Positions 44,964 to 55,814 of a stretch of 64,000 nt of DNA are shown piece after piece. The DNA lies in NCBI RefSeq assembly GCF_013870525.1, contig NZ_JACBXD010000001.1, forward strand, positions 168,057 to 232,056, given 5' to 3'. The translations under genes were made by a program, and so were the position numbers. Within the stretch, counting starts at the first letter, position 1, and the number at the start of each line of letters is the position of its first letter. A model generated the notes under the pieces. It ran no database searches. It was not told where the DNA came from and was given only the letters and a program-made list of their open reading frames with translations. The DNA comes from Amycolatopsis pittospori. GTDB taxonomy: Bacteria; Actinomycetota; Actinomycetes; Mycobacteriales; Pseudonocardiaceae.

Positions 44964-45017
44964 GTCCGTGAAGGCCTCCTTCCCTACCCTGAAGGTAGTA
45001 AAGGAGGCCTTCACGGA
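44964..45017. repeat. Intergenic inverted repeat, family B, copy 3
   Basis: GTCCGTGAAGGCCTCCTTCC and AAGGAGGCCTTCACGGA around TACCCTGAAGGTAGTA. It occupies nearly all of the gap between the convergent ligase and O-methyltransferase genes. Confidence 0.87.
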
Positions 45018-45024
45018 ACTTCGC

Positions 45025-46038
45025 CTACGCCTTGACCAATTCCACAATGGACATGTACGACTTCTGCCCCACCTTGTGCGTCCCGCGCACCCTGAGCCCG
45101 GCCATCCGCGCCAGCTCCGACAGTTCGGACAGTCCGCGCTCCTTGCCGCCGTTGTAGATCAGCATGCGCAGGTCCATCCCGGTGTTCGGGGTCTCGCCGT
45201 CGGAACCGATCGCCTCGACGAGCAGGACGACGCCGTCGTCCCCGGCCGCTTCCGCGCACCGCTTCAGGATCTCGACGGACGGCTCGTCGTCCCAGTCATG
45301 GATGATCGCCGACAGCACATACGCGTCGGCTCCGGCGGGCAGCGGATCGAAGAAGCTGCCCGGTACGACGTCGACCCGGTCGGCGAATCCGCTGTCCGCG
45401 AACCGTTCACGCGCGTTCGCCGCCGGCCCCGGCAGGTCCACCAGCGTGCCCCGCAAGCCGGAGTGCTTGGTCAGCAAGGCTTCCAGGAGCGCGCCGCTGC
45501 CACCCGCGACGTCGACCACGTGCCCGAGGCTCGCCCAGTCGTAGGCGTCGACGATGCCGGAGTTGTCCAGCGCGATGTGGTGTCCCATCAGCGCGTCGAA
45601 CGACGCCGAAAGTTCCGCGTCCCCGCTGAGGTCGTCCCAGAACGGGACGCCGTGGCGCACCGAATACGACTCCTCACCGGTCCGCACGGCGTGCGCGAGG
45701 TCGACGAAACTCAGGTCGCCCTTGCCGATTGCGCCGTTCATGTCCAGCCACTTCCGTTTGCTGCGCGGATGGCCGTCCCGGAGCTGTTCCCCGACGGCTG
45801 TCACCGCGTAGGCGCCCCCGTCGTCCCTGGTGAACAGGCCGACGGTGACCAGGTGCAGCAGCAGGCGGTCCAGCGCCCCCGCGTGCGTGCCGGTGACCGC
45901 GGCGAGTTCGGCCGGGGTGCGTGCCCCGTCGGCGATGTGGTCGGCGACCCGCAAGGTGGCCGCCACCCGTACCGCCATCGGTGTCGCCAGATCCGCCAAC
46001 GCCCTCAGCCCGACGCGCCCTGCTTCGTCGACCGACAT
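45025..46038 (-). CDS. O-methyltransferase, NcsB1-like (plant COMT-type)
   Basis: A 337-residue methyltransferase with an N-terminal dimerisation winged-helix domain (TPMAVRVAATLRVADHI) and a C-terminal SAM domain: motif I is VVDVAGGSGALLEALL, then GTLVDLPGP, then VPGSFFDPLPAGADAYVLSAIIHDWDD, which carries the catalytic His. From memory several blocks (SFFDPLPAGA, VLSA-HDWDD, GMDLRML) match NcsB1, which methylates hydroxynaphthoate in neocarzinostatin biosynthesis. Start ATG 46038 follows AAGGAG; a TAGCCT -10-like box is at 46068-46063. Confidence 0.92.
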   Translation of the reverse strand: MSVDEAGRVGLRALADLATPMAVRVAATLRVADHIADGARTPAELAAVTGTHAGALDRLLLHLVTVGLFTRDDGGAYAVTAVGEQLRDGHPRSKRKWLDMNGAIGKGDLSFVDLAHAVRTGEESYSVRHGVPFWDDLSGDAELSASFDALMGHHIALDNSGIVDAYDWASLGHVVDVAGGSGALLEALLTKHSGLRGTLVDLPGPAANARERFADSGFADRVDVVPGSFFDPLPAGADAYVLSAIIHDWDDEPSVEILKRCAEAAGDDGVVLLVEAIGSDGETPNTGMDLRMLIYNGGKERGLSELSELARMAGLRVRGTHKVGQKSYMSIVELVKA

Positions 46039-47454
46039 TTGTGCTCCTTTCGCCCTCCGGTCAGGCTAGGGGCGAAAGGCGTGCGGGGGCTTATTCACGA
46101 CTGCTCGGATCCGATATGTCCTTTATGGACACCGGGTCGCGCAATCGGGAAGAGGCCGGGCACCGTTCGCGGCGATTATCGTCGTTCACCGAGGAGAGGG
46201 CCGTTCCCCGGACCGGAGGTCGCAACCCGTGGCACACCACGATTTCGAACCCCGGCTGCCGATCCCCGGACGCGGAGCCGTGGCACTGCCCGAACTCGCC
46301 GGAACGCTCAGCGTCCGCGAACGTGACCTCGCGGACGCTGAGCGGGACTTCGGCGGCCACGTCCACCGGCGGCCGCTCGCCGTCGCCTTCCCGGCCACCG
46401 CGGTCGACGTGGCGACACTCGTCCGATTCGGCCGGGCGCACGGAATCCCGGTCGTCCCCCGCGGTGCCGGGCATTCGGTCGACGGCCAGGCGCTGGTCAG
46501 CGGCGGAATCGCCATCGACATGTCGACACTGGGCGGGGTCCGCCCGTTCGGCCCGGACCGGATCAGCGTGGACGCCGGCGCACGCTGGCGCGCGGTCGTA
46601 GACACGAGTCTCCGCAGCGGCACCGTCCCGCCGGTCCTCCCCGACTACCTGGAGCTTTCCGTCGGCGGCCTGCTCTCGACCGGCGGTTTCGGCGGCGCGA
46701 GCCACCGGTACGGATCGCAGGCCGACAACGTCCACGACCTCGACGTCGTCACCCCCGACGGTGAGCTGGTGACCTGCTCGCCCACCACCAACCCGGCGCT
46801 CTTCGACGCCGTGCGCGGGACGCAGGGGCGGCACGGGATCATCACGCGCGCCACCGTCGCGCTGACCCGCGCGCCCTCGAAGGTCCGGCGGCATCGCCTG
46901 ACCTACCACGATCTCGGCGCGTACTTGGAAGACCAGCGGCGACTGGTGGACGAGCTCCGTTTCGACCACGTCGACGGCCAGGCGCAGTACGCCGACGGCC
47001 GCTGGCGTTTCGTCCTGGAAGCGGTTTCCGCGCAGTCACCGCCGATCGACGACCTTCGGCACGATTCCGCCGAGATCGTCGAGGCGACCTACCGCGAGTT
47101 CGTCGACCGGATCCTGCCGATCGAAGCGCGGCTGCGGTCGACAGGTTCGTGGTACCACCCGCATCCGCGAGCGAACGTCCTCCTGCCAGGAGCTTCGGCC
47201 GGGCAGGTGCTTGCCTCCGCGCTGGCCGAGTTGACACCCGAAATGCTCGGCGTCGGCGGCAGCGTGCTCCTCTATCTGTTCCCGACCGCGCGGATCACCG
47301 CGCCGCACGTCCCGAAGGCGCGGGATCCGCACACCGTGCTGTTCGGCGTCCAGCGGACGGCGCCGCCCGGAGATCTCGTGACGTTGCAACGCATGCGGGA
47401 GGCCAACGCCGCCCTGCACGCGACCGCGCGTCGTCTCGGCGGGGCGAGCTACGC

Positions 47455-48815
<1,361 letters not shown>

Positions 48816-48819
<4 letters not shown>

Positions 48820-49454
48820 GGTGACTCTCTTTCGATCGTCGCGAACCAGGCCGGCGCGCCGTTCTCGTCGTGGAACCTAGTCCTGACGCGCTCCTTCTCG
48901 ATAGCGGTTATCCGCCACCCCGTTCGGAACGCGGTCGTGAGGTCTTCGCGGCTGACCGGGTGCGGGCCGGGATTCTCGCCTTCATCGCCGAAACAAAGGA
49001 CGTACAGCGTTCCCTTGGTAACCGCTTTGAGGCTTTCGGCGTACGCCAGGCGCTCGTCGGCATCGAAGGTATGGAAGAGCCCGCAGTCGAGCACCGTGCC
49101 GAACTGCCGCTTCAACCCCGCCAGCCGGAGTGCGTCCGCCGTCGCGAACTCCACTTCGAGGCCGCGCCGCCGGGCCTCCTCGCGCGCGCTCCTCAGCGCC
49201 GTCTCGGCGACGTCGACACCCAGGACCTCAAGCCCCAGCCCCGCCAGGTGGAGCGCGTTCTCGCCGACCCCGCACCCCACGTCGAGCACTGTTCCCGTGA
49301 ACCTCGGCGCGGCCCGCACGATCGCCGGCTGCGGACCGCCGAAGTCCCAGGGCGCGGGGCCTTCGTGGTACGACGCGTCCCAGGGCAGACCCGTCATGCG
49401 CTCGTGGCTGGTCGGCTGTCGGCCGCCGAAGGGATCGTTCGCTTGGTCCGGCAT
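48816..49454 (-). CDS. Class I SAM methyltransferase
   Basis: A 212-residue methyltransferase: motif I VLDVGCGVGENALHLA (about 56-71), EVLGVDVAE, then DCGLFHTFDADERLAY. This style is typical of thiol/halide or small-molecule methyltransferases. Start ATG 49454 with GGAAGGTGGG upstream. It is the first gene of a two-gene operon with the decarboxylase and marks the right edge of the cluster. Confidence 0.87.
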
Positions 49455-49480
49455 GGTGACCCACCTTCCGCCGAGAAACG

Positions 49481-49528
49481 GGTCGTGAGTGGTAAGGACG
49501 GTTCTAACCGTCCTTACCACTCACGACC
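49481..49528. repeat. Intergenic inverted repeat, family C, copy 2
   Basis: GGTCGTGAGTGGTAAGGACGG and its complement pair around TTCTAA. The outer bases match copy 1 at 33771; the inner stem differs but remains self-complementary. Here it lies upstream of a divergent pair rather than at a 3' end. Confidence 0.8.
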
Positions 49529-49699
49529 TCCGGATCGCAGTCTCGGAGATCGCCGGGCTCGGGCCGCCCCGTAACCTGGACGACAGCCGATCTCGGTCCG
49601 GCGCGGAACACGGACGGAACAGACACTGTGACCAGGCTGTGGTGTGAGCTTGGGAAACCTTGTTTGACCAGCGCCGGAATGCGCCGGTACCGTGTTGTG

Positions 49700-49726
49700 T
49701 TAGCACTCTTGTCGGCTGAGTGCCAA
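49700..49726 (+). promoter_or_regulatory. CIRCE element (HrcA operator)
   Basis: TTAGCACTC - 9 nt - GAGTGCCAA, one base away from the consensus TTAGCACTC-N9-GAGTGCTAA. It ends 17 nt before the GTG of the zinc-ribbon gene, so HrcA bound there would repress it and heat or proteotoxic stress would release it. Confidence 0.92.
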
Positions 49727-49743
49727 TGCACGAAGGAGCAGCA

Positions 49744-50061
49744 GTGCCCACCTACCAGTACGCCTGCAAGGAATGCGACCACGCTTTCGAGGCCGTGCAG
49801 TCGTTCTCCGACGCGAGCTTGACCGTGTGCCCGCAGTGCTCGGGCCCGCTTCGCAAGGTCTTCAGCTCGGTCGGCGTGGTCTTCAAGGGCAGCGGTTTCT
49901 ACCGCAACGATTCGCGCGACTCGAAGGCCAACACGACCTCGGCGTCGACCCCGGCCAAGACCGAGACCAAGTCGGAGTCGAAGTCCGAGTCGAAGACCGA
50001 GACGAAGAGCGCGCCATCCTCCTCCACGGGTACGACGAAAACGGCCGCCGCCGCTTCCTGA
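49744..50061 (+). CDS. ruc: FmdB-type zinc-ribbon protein, Ruc (Rv0991c)-like redox-regulated chaperone
   Basis: A 105-residue protein: a zinc ribbon with two CxxC pairs (CKECD at 8-12, CPQC at 32-35), the family segment VFKGSGFYRNDSR, then a disordered Ser/Thr/Lys/Glu tail with repeated TKSES units. Start is GTG 49744 with GAAGGAGCA upstream. It matches M. tuberculosis Rv0991c (Ruc), a chaperone activated by oxidation whose gene is under HrcA control; the CIRCE element here and the nearby mscL and moaB repeat that context. Confidence 0.85.
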   Translation: MPTYQYACKECDHAFEAVQSFSDASLTVCPQCSGPLRKVFSSVGVVFKGSGFYRNDSRDSKANTTSASTPAKTETKSESKSESKTETKSAPSSSTGTTKTAAAAS

Positions 50062-50081
50062 CGTCCCGAGTTGTCCACAGG

Positions 50082-50105
50082 CCCCCGGTTATCCACAGCC
50101 GGGGG
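50082..50105 (+). terminator. Terminator after the zinc-ribbon gene
   Basis: CCCCCGG and CCGGGGG pair around TTATCCACAG, then GTTTTCGTTCTTT. This is a canonical intrinsic terminator 20 nt after the stop. Confidence 0.85.
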
Positions 50106-50179
50106 TTTTCGTTCTTTCCGGGTCCGGCACAGGCCCCTAGCGTCGACGGCGTCACCACCGATCGACGAGGGGGAATCCC

Positions 50180-50821
50180 GTGCTCCACGATCTACCCGAC
50201 CTGCGAAGACTCCGCGGCAGGCCGGCGAGGCTGCTTCGTCGCTGGCTTGCCCTCTCCCTGCTGCTCAGCGGCCTGGTCGCGTTGTTCCTGCCCGCCTCCG
50301 CCCGCGGCGCGCCCGGCACGCCCACCGTCGTCTCCGCCCGTGACCTCCCGGCCGGGGCGCTGCTCCGTGCCGGAGACCTCAAGGTCGTCGAACTCCCGGA
50401 CGACGTCCGTCCACAGGGCGCCGCCACCCAGACCGGGTCGGTCGAGGGTCGGTTACTCGTCGGGGCGGCCCGCGCGGGCGAGCCGGTGACCGACGTCCGT
50501 CTGGTGGGAGCCGTCATCCCCGGAACGGGTGATCCCGAAAGTTCAACTGTGCCGGTGAGGCTGGCCGACGCCGCCGTCGCGGAACTTCTGAGACCGGGTC
50601 AGCGGGTCGACGTCGTCGCCGGCGGGGAGGCGGGGCAAGAGGCGTTTGTGCTGGCCAGCATGGCCGTCGTGGCGGCCGTCGGCGCGCCGGGGAACGCCGA
50701 GGCCAGGAACCTCGAAACGGGGAGCAAGGGACCTTTGGTGCTGCTTTCCCTGCCCTCCGGGATCGCGACACGGGTGGCCGCCACCTCGCTCGAACGTTCC
50801 ATAACGGTTACCCTCCGCTAG
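50180..50821 (+). CDS. SAF-domain protein (CpaB/RcpC-like)
   Basis: A 213-residue protein from GTG 50180. An N-terminal membrane anchor follows a basic stretch (RRWLALSLLLSGLVALFL, about 20-37), then a SAF domain (VVSARDLPAGALLRAGDLKVVELP) and an RcpC-like beta domain (VPVRLADAAVAELLRPGQRVDVVAG). CpaB/RcpC proteins take part in Flp pilus assembly, but no tad genes are present, so the role is open. A TAGCGT -10-like hexamer is at 50138-50143. Confidence 0.87.
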   Translation: MLHDLPDLRRLRGRPARLLRRWLALSLLLSGLVALFLPASARGAPGTPTVVSARDLPAGALLRAGDLKVVELPDDVRPQGAATQTGSVEGRLLVGAARAGEPVTDVRLVGAVIPGTGDPESSTVPVRLADAAVAELLRPGQRVDVVAGGEAGQEAFVLASMAVVAAVGAPGNAEARNLETGSKGPLVLLSLPSGIATRVAATSLERSITVTLR

Positions 50822-50913
50822 CTCGCGCCTGCCCCTGCGGCGGCGGGCGCCTGCGTCCCCCCGGTACGGCAAGGGACGGTCGGCGAACCGTCCCAGGTGA
50901 AGAGGAGAGCGTC

Positions 50914-51318
50914 TTGCTCAAGGGTTTCAAGGACTTCCTGATGCGCGGGAACGTCGTCGATCTCGCGGTCGCGGTCGTCATCGGCGCGGCGTTCACGTCC
51001 ATCGTCACGGCGTTCACGAACGGCCTGATCAAGCCGCTGATCAACACCATCGGCGGCTCGGACGCCGCGAAGGGGCTGGGGTTCAACATCCTCAGCGCGA
51101 ACGACGCGACGTTCCTCGACTTCGGCGGCGTGATCAACGCGGCGATCAACTTCGTGCTGGTGGCCGCTGTCGTCTACTTCGTGATCGTGCTGCCGGTCAA
51201 GCACATCCAGGAGCGGCGCAAGCGCGGCGAGGAGGCGGGCCCGACGGAGCCGACCGACGTCGAGCTGCTCACCGAGATCCGCGACCTGCTGCGCGCGCAG
51301 CAGAACCGCCAGGGCTGA
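50914..51318 (+). CDS. mscL: Large-conductance mechanosensitive channel
   Basis: A 134-residue MscL. The N-terminal helix MLKGFKDFLMRGNVVDLAVAVVIGAAF leads into TM1, with TM2 AINFVLVAAVVYFVIVLPV and the C-terminal cytoplasmic helix TEIRDLLRAQ. It opens under membrane tension to release solutes. Start is TTG 50914 with GAAGAGGAGAG upstream. It converges with the 56-residue gene, whose stop is 6 nt away. Confidence 0.95.
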   Translation: MLKGFKDFLMRGNVVDLAVAVVIGAAFTSIVTAFTNGLIKPLINTIGGSDAAKGLGFNILSANDATFLDFGGVINAAINFVLVAAVVYFVIVLPVKHIQERRKRGEEAGPTEPTDVELLTEIRDLLRAQQNRQG

Positions 51319-51324
51319 TCCGGA

Positions 51325-51495
51325 TCACCGGTCGTGGTGAGGCGGCCGGTTCTCCAGGTACCACGAGTCGGGGTCCGGGGTGCGCTGCCCCGGTTCCCGC
51401 TCATCGGACGTCGTCTCCGGCAGGACGTCGCCGAAGATCTCGTCCACCCGGCGTCGCTGGGCGGCCGCGGAAGGGCCTTTGTCGTCTTCCGCCAA
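51325..51495 (-). CDS. 56-residue conserved small protein coupled to moaB
   Basis: Starts at TTG 51495, 3 nt after the moaB stop, and ends TGA at 51325. The sequence is very hydrophilic, with landmarks RRRVDEIFGDVLPETTSDE and the C-terminal DSWYLENRPPHHDR. That last part looks like a conserved actinobacterial small-protein motif. The codon pattern matches the neighbours. Function unknown. Confidence 0.7.
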   Translation of the reverse strand: MAEDDKGPSAAAQRRRVDEIFGDVLPETTSDEREPGQRTPDPDSWYLENRPPHHDR

Positions 51496-51498
51496 AGC

Positions 51499-51999
51499 TC
51501 AGGCCTCTTCGAGTCCGGAAAGCTCGTCGATCACGTACGGCACGAGCGACGAGAGCGTCGCCATGCCGTCGCGGACGGCCGCGCGAGAGCCCGCGAGGTT
51601 GACCACCAGCGTGCTGCCGGAGACGCCGACGAGCCCGCGGGAGATACCCGCGTCCACCGCACCGGCGGCCAGGCCGGACGCGCGCAAGGCCTCGCCGATA
51701 CCCGGGATCGGGCGGTCGAGCACACCGGCCGTCGCGTCGGGCGTGCGGTCACGCGGGGAGACCCCCGTGCCGCCGACGGTGATCACCAGGTCGGCACCGC
51801 CGATCACCGCGGTGTTGAGCGCGTTGCGGATCGCGGCCGTCTCGGCCTCGACCACGACGACACCGTCGACGATGAACCCCGCCTCTTCGAGCAGCTCCGT
51901 GACCAGCGGTCCCGTGTTGTCCTCGTGTTCGCCGTGGGCGACTCGGTCGTCCACGATGACCACCAGTGCGCGGCCCAGCCGTTGTGCGCTCCGTTCCAT
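51499..51999 (-). CDS. moaB: Molybdenum cofactor biosynthesis protein, MoaB/MogA family
   Basis: A 166-residue MoCF-domain protein that adenylylates molybdopterin. ALVVIVDDRVAHGEHEDNTGP (about 12-32) and the ITVGGTGVSPRDRTPDAT loop (about 75-92) are diagnostic. ATG 51999 is preferred; an upstream frame to 52077 is not family-like. The order mscL-moaB resembles M. tuberculosis Rv0985c-Rv0984. The molybdoprotein gene at 59234 is a potential client. Confidence 0.9.
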   Translation of the reverse strand: MERSAQRLGRALVVIVDDRVAHGEHEDNTGPLVTELLEEAGFIVDGVVVVEAETAAIRNALNTAVIGGADLVITVGGTGVSPRDRTPDATAGVLDRPIPGIGEALRASGLAAGAVDAGISRGLVGVSGSTLVVNLAGSRAAVRDGMATLSSLVPYVIDELSGLEEA

Positions 52000-52127
52000 A
52001 GGCACACCGTATCCGGTTTCGCCTGATCTTCGCTCCCGCGGTGTCACGGGCCACGAGTTGTGACGATTCCCTGACATGAGCGGCGGATCCGGGGCCGAGG
52101 GCGAAGACCGCCCCTAGCGTCGGAAAG

Positions 52128-53189
52128 GTGCGAACACTGGTAACCGGCGGGGCCGGGTTCATCGGCTCCCATATCGCCGATCTGCTGTCCGAAAGCGGTG
52201 ACGACGTCGTCGTCCTCGACAACCTTCTGCGCACCGCGCACGGCTCGTCGCGCCCACCCGGCTACACCGGACGCCACCGGTTCCTGCGCGGCGACGTCAC
52301 CGACACGGAACTGGTCGCCGAACTGTTGGACGGCGTCGACGCGGTCTGCCACCAGGCGGCCGTCGTCGGACACGGGATCGACCCGTCCGACGCGCCGTCG
52401 TACGCACTGAACAACGACTACGGCACCGCCGTGCTGCTCGCGGCGATGCACCGGGCCGGGGTCCGGAAACTGGTCCTGGCCTCGTCGATGGTCGTCTACG
52501 GCGAAGGCCGCTACGAATGCCCGATCCACGGGATCGTGCCTCCGTCGCCGCGCAGACAGTCCGATGTGGACGCCGGCTGCTTCGAGCCCACGTGCGCGGC
52601 CTGCGGCGCCGAACTCGGTTGGCAGCTCGTCCCCGAAGACGCTCCGCTACAACCGCGAAGCACCTACGCCGCCACCAAACTCGCGCAAGAACACCTGGCG
52701 GCCGCGTGGGCACGGCAGATCGGCGGGACGGTCTGGGCGATGCGCTACCACAACGTCTACGGCCCCCGGATGCCGCAGAACACCCCGTACGCCGGTGTCG
52801 CGTCCCTGTTCCGGTCGTCCCTGCTTCGCGGCGAAGCGCCCATGGTGCTGGAGGACGGGAGGCAGCAGCGGGACTTCGTCCACGTCCACGACGTCGCGAG
52901 GGCGAACCTCCTGGCGCTGCGCACCGACGGCCCCGAAGCCGACCTCACCCCGCTGAACATCTGTTCCGGGCAGCCGCACACCGTCGGCGAACTGGCCGAA
53001 GAACTCGCGAAGGCCTGCGACGGACCCACTCCGAAGGTCGTCGGTGGCGCGAGGCCCGCCGACGTCCGGCATGTCGTCGCCGACCCCGCCCGTGCGGAGC
53101 GGCTGCTCGGCTTCACCGCGCGGACGGGATTCGCCGAGGGGATCGCCGGTTTCGCCACCGCTGAGCTGCGGGAACCGGTCGGTCCCTGA
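52128..53189 (+). CDS. NAD-dependent epimerase/dehydratase
   Basis: A 353-residue extended SDR. The Rossmann motif GGAGFIGSH is at 6-14, LASSMVVYGEG is the catalytic Ser/Thr strand, and RSTYAATKLAQE holds YxxxK. An insertion with two CxxC-like pairs (ECP...CFEPTCAAC, about 133-160) between the Ser and Tyr is unusual and may bind zinc. Start is GTG 52128, with a TAGCGT hexamer ending only 7 nt upstream, so the mRNA may be leaderless. It is likely a sugar-nucleotide epimerase. Confidence 0.9.
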   Translation: MRTLVTGGAGFIGSHIADLLSESGDDVVVLDNLLRTAHGSSRPPGYTGRHRFLRGDVTDTELVAELLDGVDAVCHQAAVVGHGIDPSDAPSYALNNDYGTAVLLAAMHRAGVRKLVLASSMVVYGEGRYECPIHGIVPPSPRRQSDVDAGCFEPTCAACGAELGWQLVPEDAPLQPRSTYAATKLAQEHLAAAWARQIGGTVWAMRYHNVYGPRMPQNTPYAGVASLFRSSLLRGEAPMVLEDGRQQRDFVHVHDVARANLLALRTDGPEADLTPLNICSGQPHTVGELAEELAKACDGPTPKVVGGARPADVRHVVADPARAERLLGFTARTGFAEGIAGFATAELREPVGP

Positions 53190-53247
53190 AACCGGGAACA
53201 GACCCGGCCCCCGCTCGGTTGTCTTTCCCGGCAACGGAAACGACTTC

Positions 53248-54063
53248 ATGGGGGTTCGAGTGGGCATCACCGTCGGAGATATCGAGATCGAGGCGCTCGG
53301 GGACGGCCTGATCAGGCTGCCGACGGCGTTCCTCCCCGGTCTCGACCCGGAGGTCCACCCCGAGGTGCTCGACGAGGACGGCACCGTGCACGTCCCGACC
53401 GGCGCGTACCTGATCCGCGGCAACGGCCGCACGATCCTCGTCGACACCGGGCTCGGCCCGCGCGAGTTCGCGTTCCCCAAGGGAATGACCCCGGCCAAGG
53501 GCGACCCCACCCCGCCGATGGGCACGGGCGGCGACCTCGCGGCCGCGCTGGACAAGGCCGGGTGCCCGGTCGCCGAGATCGACACCGTCTTCCTCACCCA
53601 CCTGCACAACGACCACATCGGCTGGATCGCCCCCGAAGGCGAGCTGACCTTCCCCGGCACGCAGATCCTCTTCGGAGAACTCGACTGGGAAGCGCTGATC
53701 ACCCCCGCCGGGACCGGCGAATGGGGCCGCGTCGGCATGGAGACCGCCCGGGGCGCGGGTCTGACCGAGGCGATCGGTGGCGACACCGTCCCGATCGCGC
53801 CGGGGATCGTCGCGCGCCACGCCCCCGGTCACACGCCGGGCCACTACGTTCTCGAAATCACCGCGGACGACGAGCGTCTCCTCCTGCTCGGCGATGTCCT
53901 GCACACGCCCGCGCAGCTGACGGATCCCACGATCGGATTCCTCGGCGACCTCGACCCGGATCTCGCCCTCCGCACCAGGCGGCGCTTCCTCGCCGAAGCC
54001 GAAGAGACCGGCGCCGTCATCGCGCCCGCGCACTTCCCCGACATGGGCTTTCTGCGCTTCTAG
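53248..54063 (+). CDS. Metallo-beta-lactamase-fold hydrolase
   Basis: A 271-residue MBL-fold protein with the metal motif HLHNDHIGW (H-x-H-x-D-H), a later [12 protein letters not shown] histidine, GDVLHT aspartate and a final PAHFPDMGF histidine. This arrangement resembles quorum-quenching lactonases and other single-domain MBL hydrolases. ATG 53248 is used; GTG 53260 with GGGGG upstream is an alternative. Its stop shares CTAG with the convergent kinase gene. Confidence 0.87.
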   Translation: MGVRVGITVGDIEIEALGDGLIRLPTAFLPGLDPEVHPEVLDEDGTVHVPTGAYLIRGNGRTILVDTGLGPREFAFPKGMTPAKGDPTPPMGTGGDLAAALDKAGCPVAEIDTVFLTHLHNDHIGWIAPEGELTFPGTQILFGELDWEALITPAGTGEWGRVGMETARGAGLTEAIGGDTVPIAPGIVARHAPGHTPGHYVLEITADDERLLLLGDVLHTPAQLTDPTIGFLGDLDPDLALRTRRRFLAEAEETGAVIAPAHFPDMGFLRF

Positions 54064-55109
54064 GCCGTGGCGAGCGGCAGGCGGACCTCGAACCGGCAGC
54101 CGGGGCCGTGGTTGCGGACGCCGATGCGGCCGCGATGGGCCTCGACGAGTCCCTTCGCGATCGCCAGCCCGAGTCCGCCGCCGCTCGCCAGCCCACCCCG
54201 TTCGGGAGTCCGCGCCCGGGTCCCGCGGAACGCGACGTCGAAGACGCGCCCGATCTCGTCGTCGGGGATGCCGCCGCAGCCATCGTCGACGGCAAGCAGC
54301 GCCTCGCCGCCTTCGATGCCGATCTGGACCGCGACCGTGCCGTCCGGCGGTGTGTGCCGGACGGCGTTGGACACCAGGTTGCGCACGATCCGCGCCAGCT
54401 CCGGATCGCTCCCGGAGACGACCGGCCAGACGTTCGCGTTCTCGACCATCCGCACGCGTTTCTGTTCGGCGAGTGGCGCCTGCGCGGCGACGGCGTCGCT
54501 CACGACGTCGCGCAGCGGCACGGAGGCCATGGTCAGTTGCAGCGCGCCCGCGGTGATCCGCGACAGCTCGAAGAGGTCGCCGACCATGCCGGAAAGCCGC
54601 GTGGTCTCGCCGCTGATGCGCCGCGCGTAGTCGGTGACCTCGATCGGCTCGGCGACGACGCCGTCCGCGACCGCCTCGGCCATCGCCTGGATCCCGGCCA
54701 GTGGGCTCCGCAGGTCGTGACTGATCCACGCGACCAGTTCGCGCCGCGACGCCTCGGCCGCGCGTTCCCGTTCCCGTGCCTCGCGCTCCCACACACTGCG
54801 GCGCGCGATCGCGCGGCCGAGCGCGAGCGCCGGCGGCACGGTCACCAGCGCGACCAGCAGGCAGACCAGCGTCATGGTGGTCAGCGCGGGGGTGAACATG
54901 AACCCGCTGATGCCGAGCACCGCGGTCAGCGTCGCGAGCACCGGGATCAGCACGAGGATCGTCATCGTGCTGGCCAGCGAACCCCGCCTGAGCAGGTACA
55001 ACGCCACTACGCCGAGCAGGACCACCGGCAGCGCGAACAGCAGCGCGAACGGCAGGATGTGCCAGGCGTGCGCCAGCATCTCGCCGAAGGACTCCCCGGA
55101 GCCGATCAT
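54060..55109 (-). CDS. Sensor histidine kinase
   Basis: A 349-residue kinase. Two to four hydrophobic segments span residues 15-95 with little extracellular loop and no HAMP. The H-box is [14 protein letters not shown] (His near 150), then an N-box [13 protein letters not shown]1 [12 protein letters not shown] and G2 [10 protein letters not shown]. It overlaps the response regulator by 4 nt (GATC ATG A) and is cotranscribed with it. The signal is unknown; few loops outside the membrane suggest membrane sensing. Confidence 0.92.
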   Translation of the reverse strand: MIGSGESFGEMLAHAWHILPFALLFALPVVLLGVVALYLLRRGSLASTMTILVLIPVLATLTAVLGISGFMFTPALTTMTLVCLLVALVTVPPALALGRAIARRSVWEREARERERAAEASRRELVAWISHDLRSPLAGIQAMAEAVADGVVAEPIEVTDYARRISGETTRLSGMVGDLFELSRITAGALQLTMASVPLRDVVSDAVAAQAPLAEQKRVRMVENANVWPVVSGSDPELARIVRNLVSNAVRHTPPDGTVAVQIGIEGGEALLAVDDGCGGIPDDEIGRVFDVAFRGTRARTPERGGLASGGGLGLAIAKGLVEAHRGRIGVRNHGPGCRFEVRLPLATA

Positions 55110-55804
55110 GGCCGCACCGGGTCGTAGCGGTAGCCGACGCCCCAGACGGTGGCTACGCGGACGGGTTTGGCGGGATCCCGCTCGATCTTCTCCCGCAACC
55201 GTCTGACGTGGACGGTCACGGTGGACTGGTCGCCGAAGTCCCAGCCCCAGACCTTCTCCAGCAGATCTGCGCGGGAGAACGCCACACCGGGATGCGCGAG
55301 GAAGAACGCGAGCAGGTCGAATTCCCGGCTGGTCAAGGGAAGTTCGACGCCGCCGAGGTTCGCCTGCCGGGCGTTCATCTGCAGGACGAGGTTCCCGTCG
55401 GCGAGCTCGCGCGCCGGCGGTTCGGGACGCGGCATCCGGGCGCGCCTCAGCACGGACGCCACACGTAACGCGAGTTCCTTGGGGCTGAAGGGTTTCGTGA
55501 CGTAGTCGTCGGCGCCGAGCTGGAGCCCGGCGATCCGGTTCTCCTCCTCGCCCAGCGCCGTCAGCATGACGACCGGCACCTGGCTCACCTGCCGAAGCCG
55601 TCGGCAGACCTCGAGCCCGTTGAGGCCGGGCATCATGACGTCGAGCACCACCAGGTCCGGGCCGGTCGCGGAGAACAGCCGCAGCCCCTCGGTGCCGTCG
55701 CCGGCGACCTCGACTTCGAAGCCCGCGACCTCCAGATACCGACGGACGACGTCTCGCACGGTCTCGTCGTCGTCGACCACGAGCACGCGGCCCTGCTCTG
55801 TCAT
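55106..55804 (-). CDS. OmpR-family response regulator
   Basis: A 232-residue regulator. The receiver has acidic residues DDDE near 11-14, the phosphoacceptor Asp in [13 protein letters not shown], and Lys in [10 protein letters not shown]. The C-terminal winged helix ends WGVGYRYDP. It pairs with the downstream kinase. ATG 55804 with GAGGTGGG upstream is preferred to the GTG 9 nt earlier. Confidence 0.94.
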   Translation of the reverse strand: MTEQGRVLVVDDDETVRDVVRRYLEVAGFEVEVAGDGTEGLRLFSATGPDLVVLDVMMPGLNGLEVCRRLRQVSQVPVVMLTALGEEENRIAGLQLGADDYVTKPFSPKELALRVASVLRRARMPRPEPPARELADGNLVLQMNARQANLGGVELPLTSREFDLLAFFLAHPGVAFSRADLLEKVWGWDFGDQSTVTVHVRRLREKIERDPAKPVRVATVWGVGYRYDPVRP

Positions 55805-55814
55805 CGCACCCACC

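Noticed and set aside
49744..50061. Tandem-repeat mobile element from the TKSES-rich 3' end of the zinc-ribbon gene
   Set aside because: The repeats are a low-complexity disordered tail within a conserved gene, as in Ruc-type proteins.
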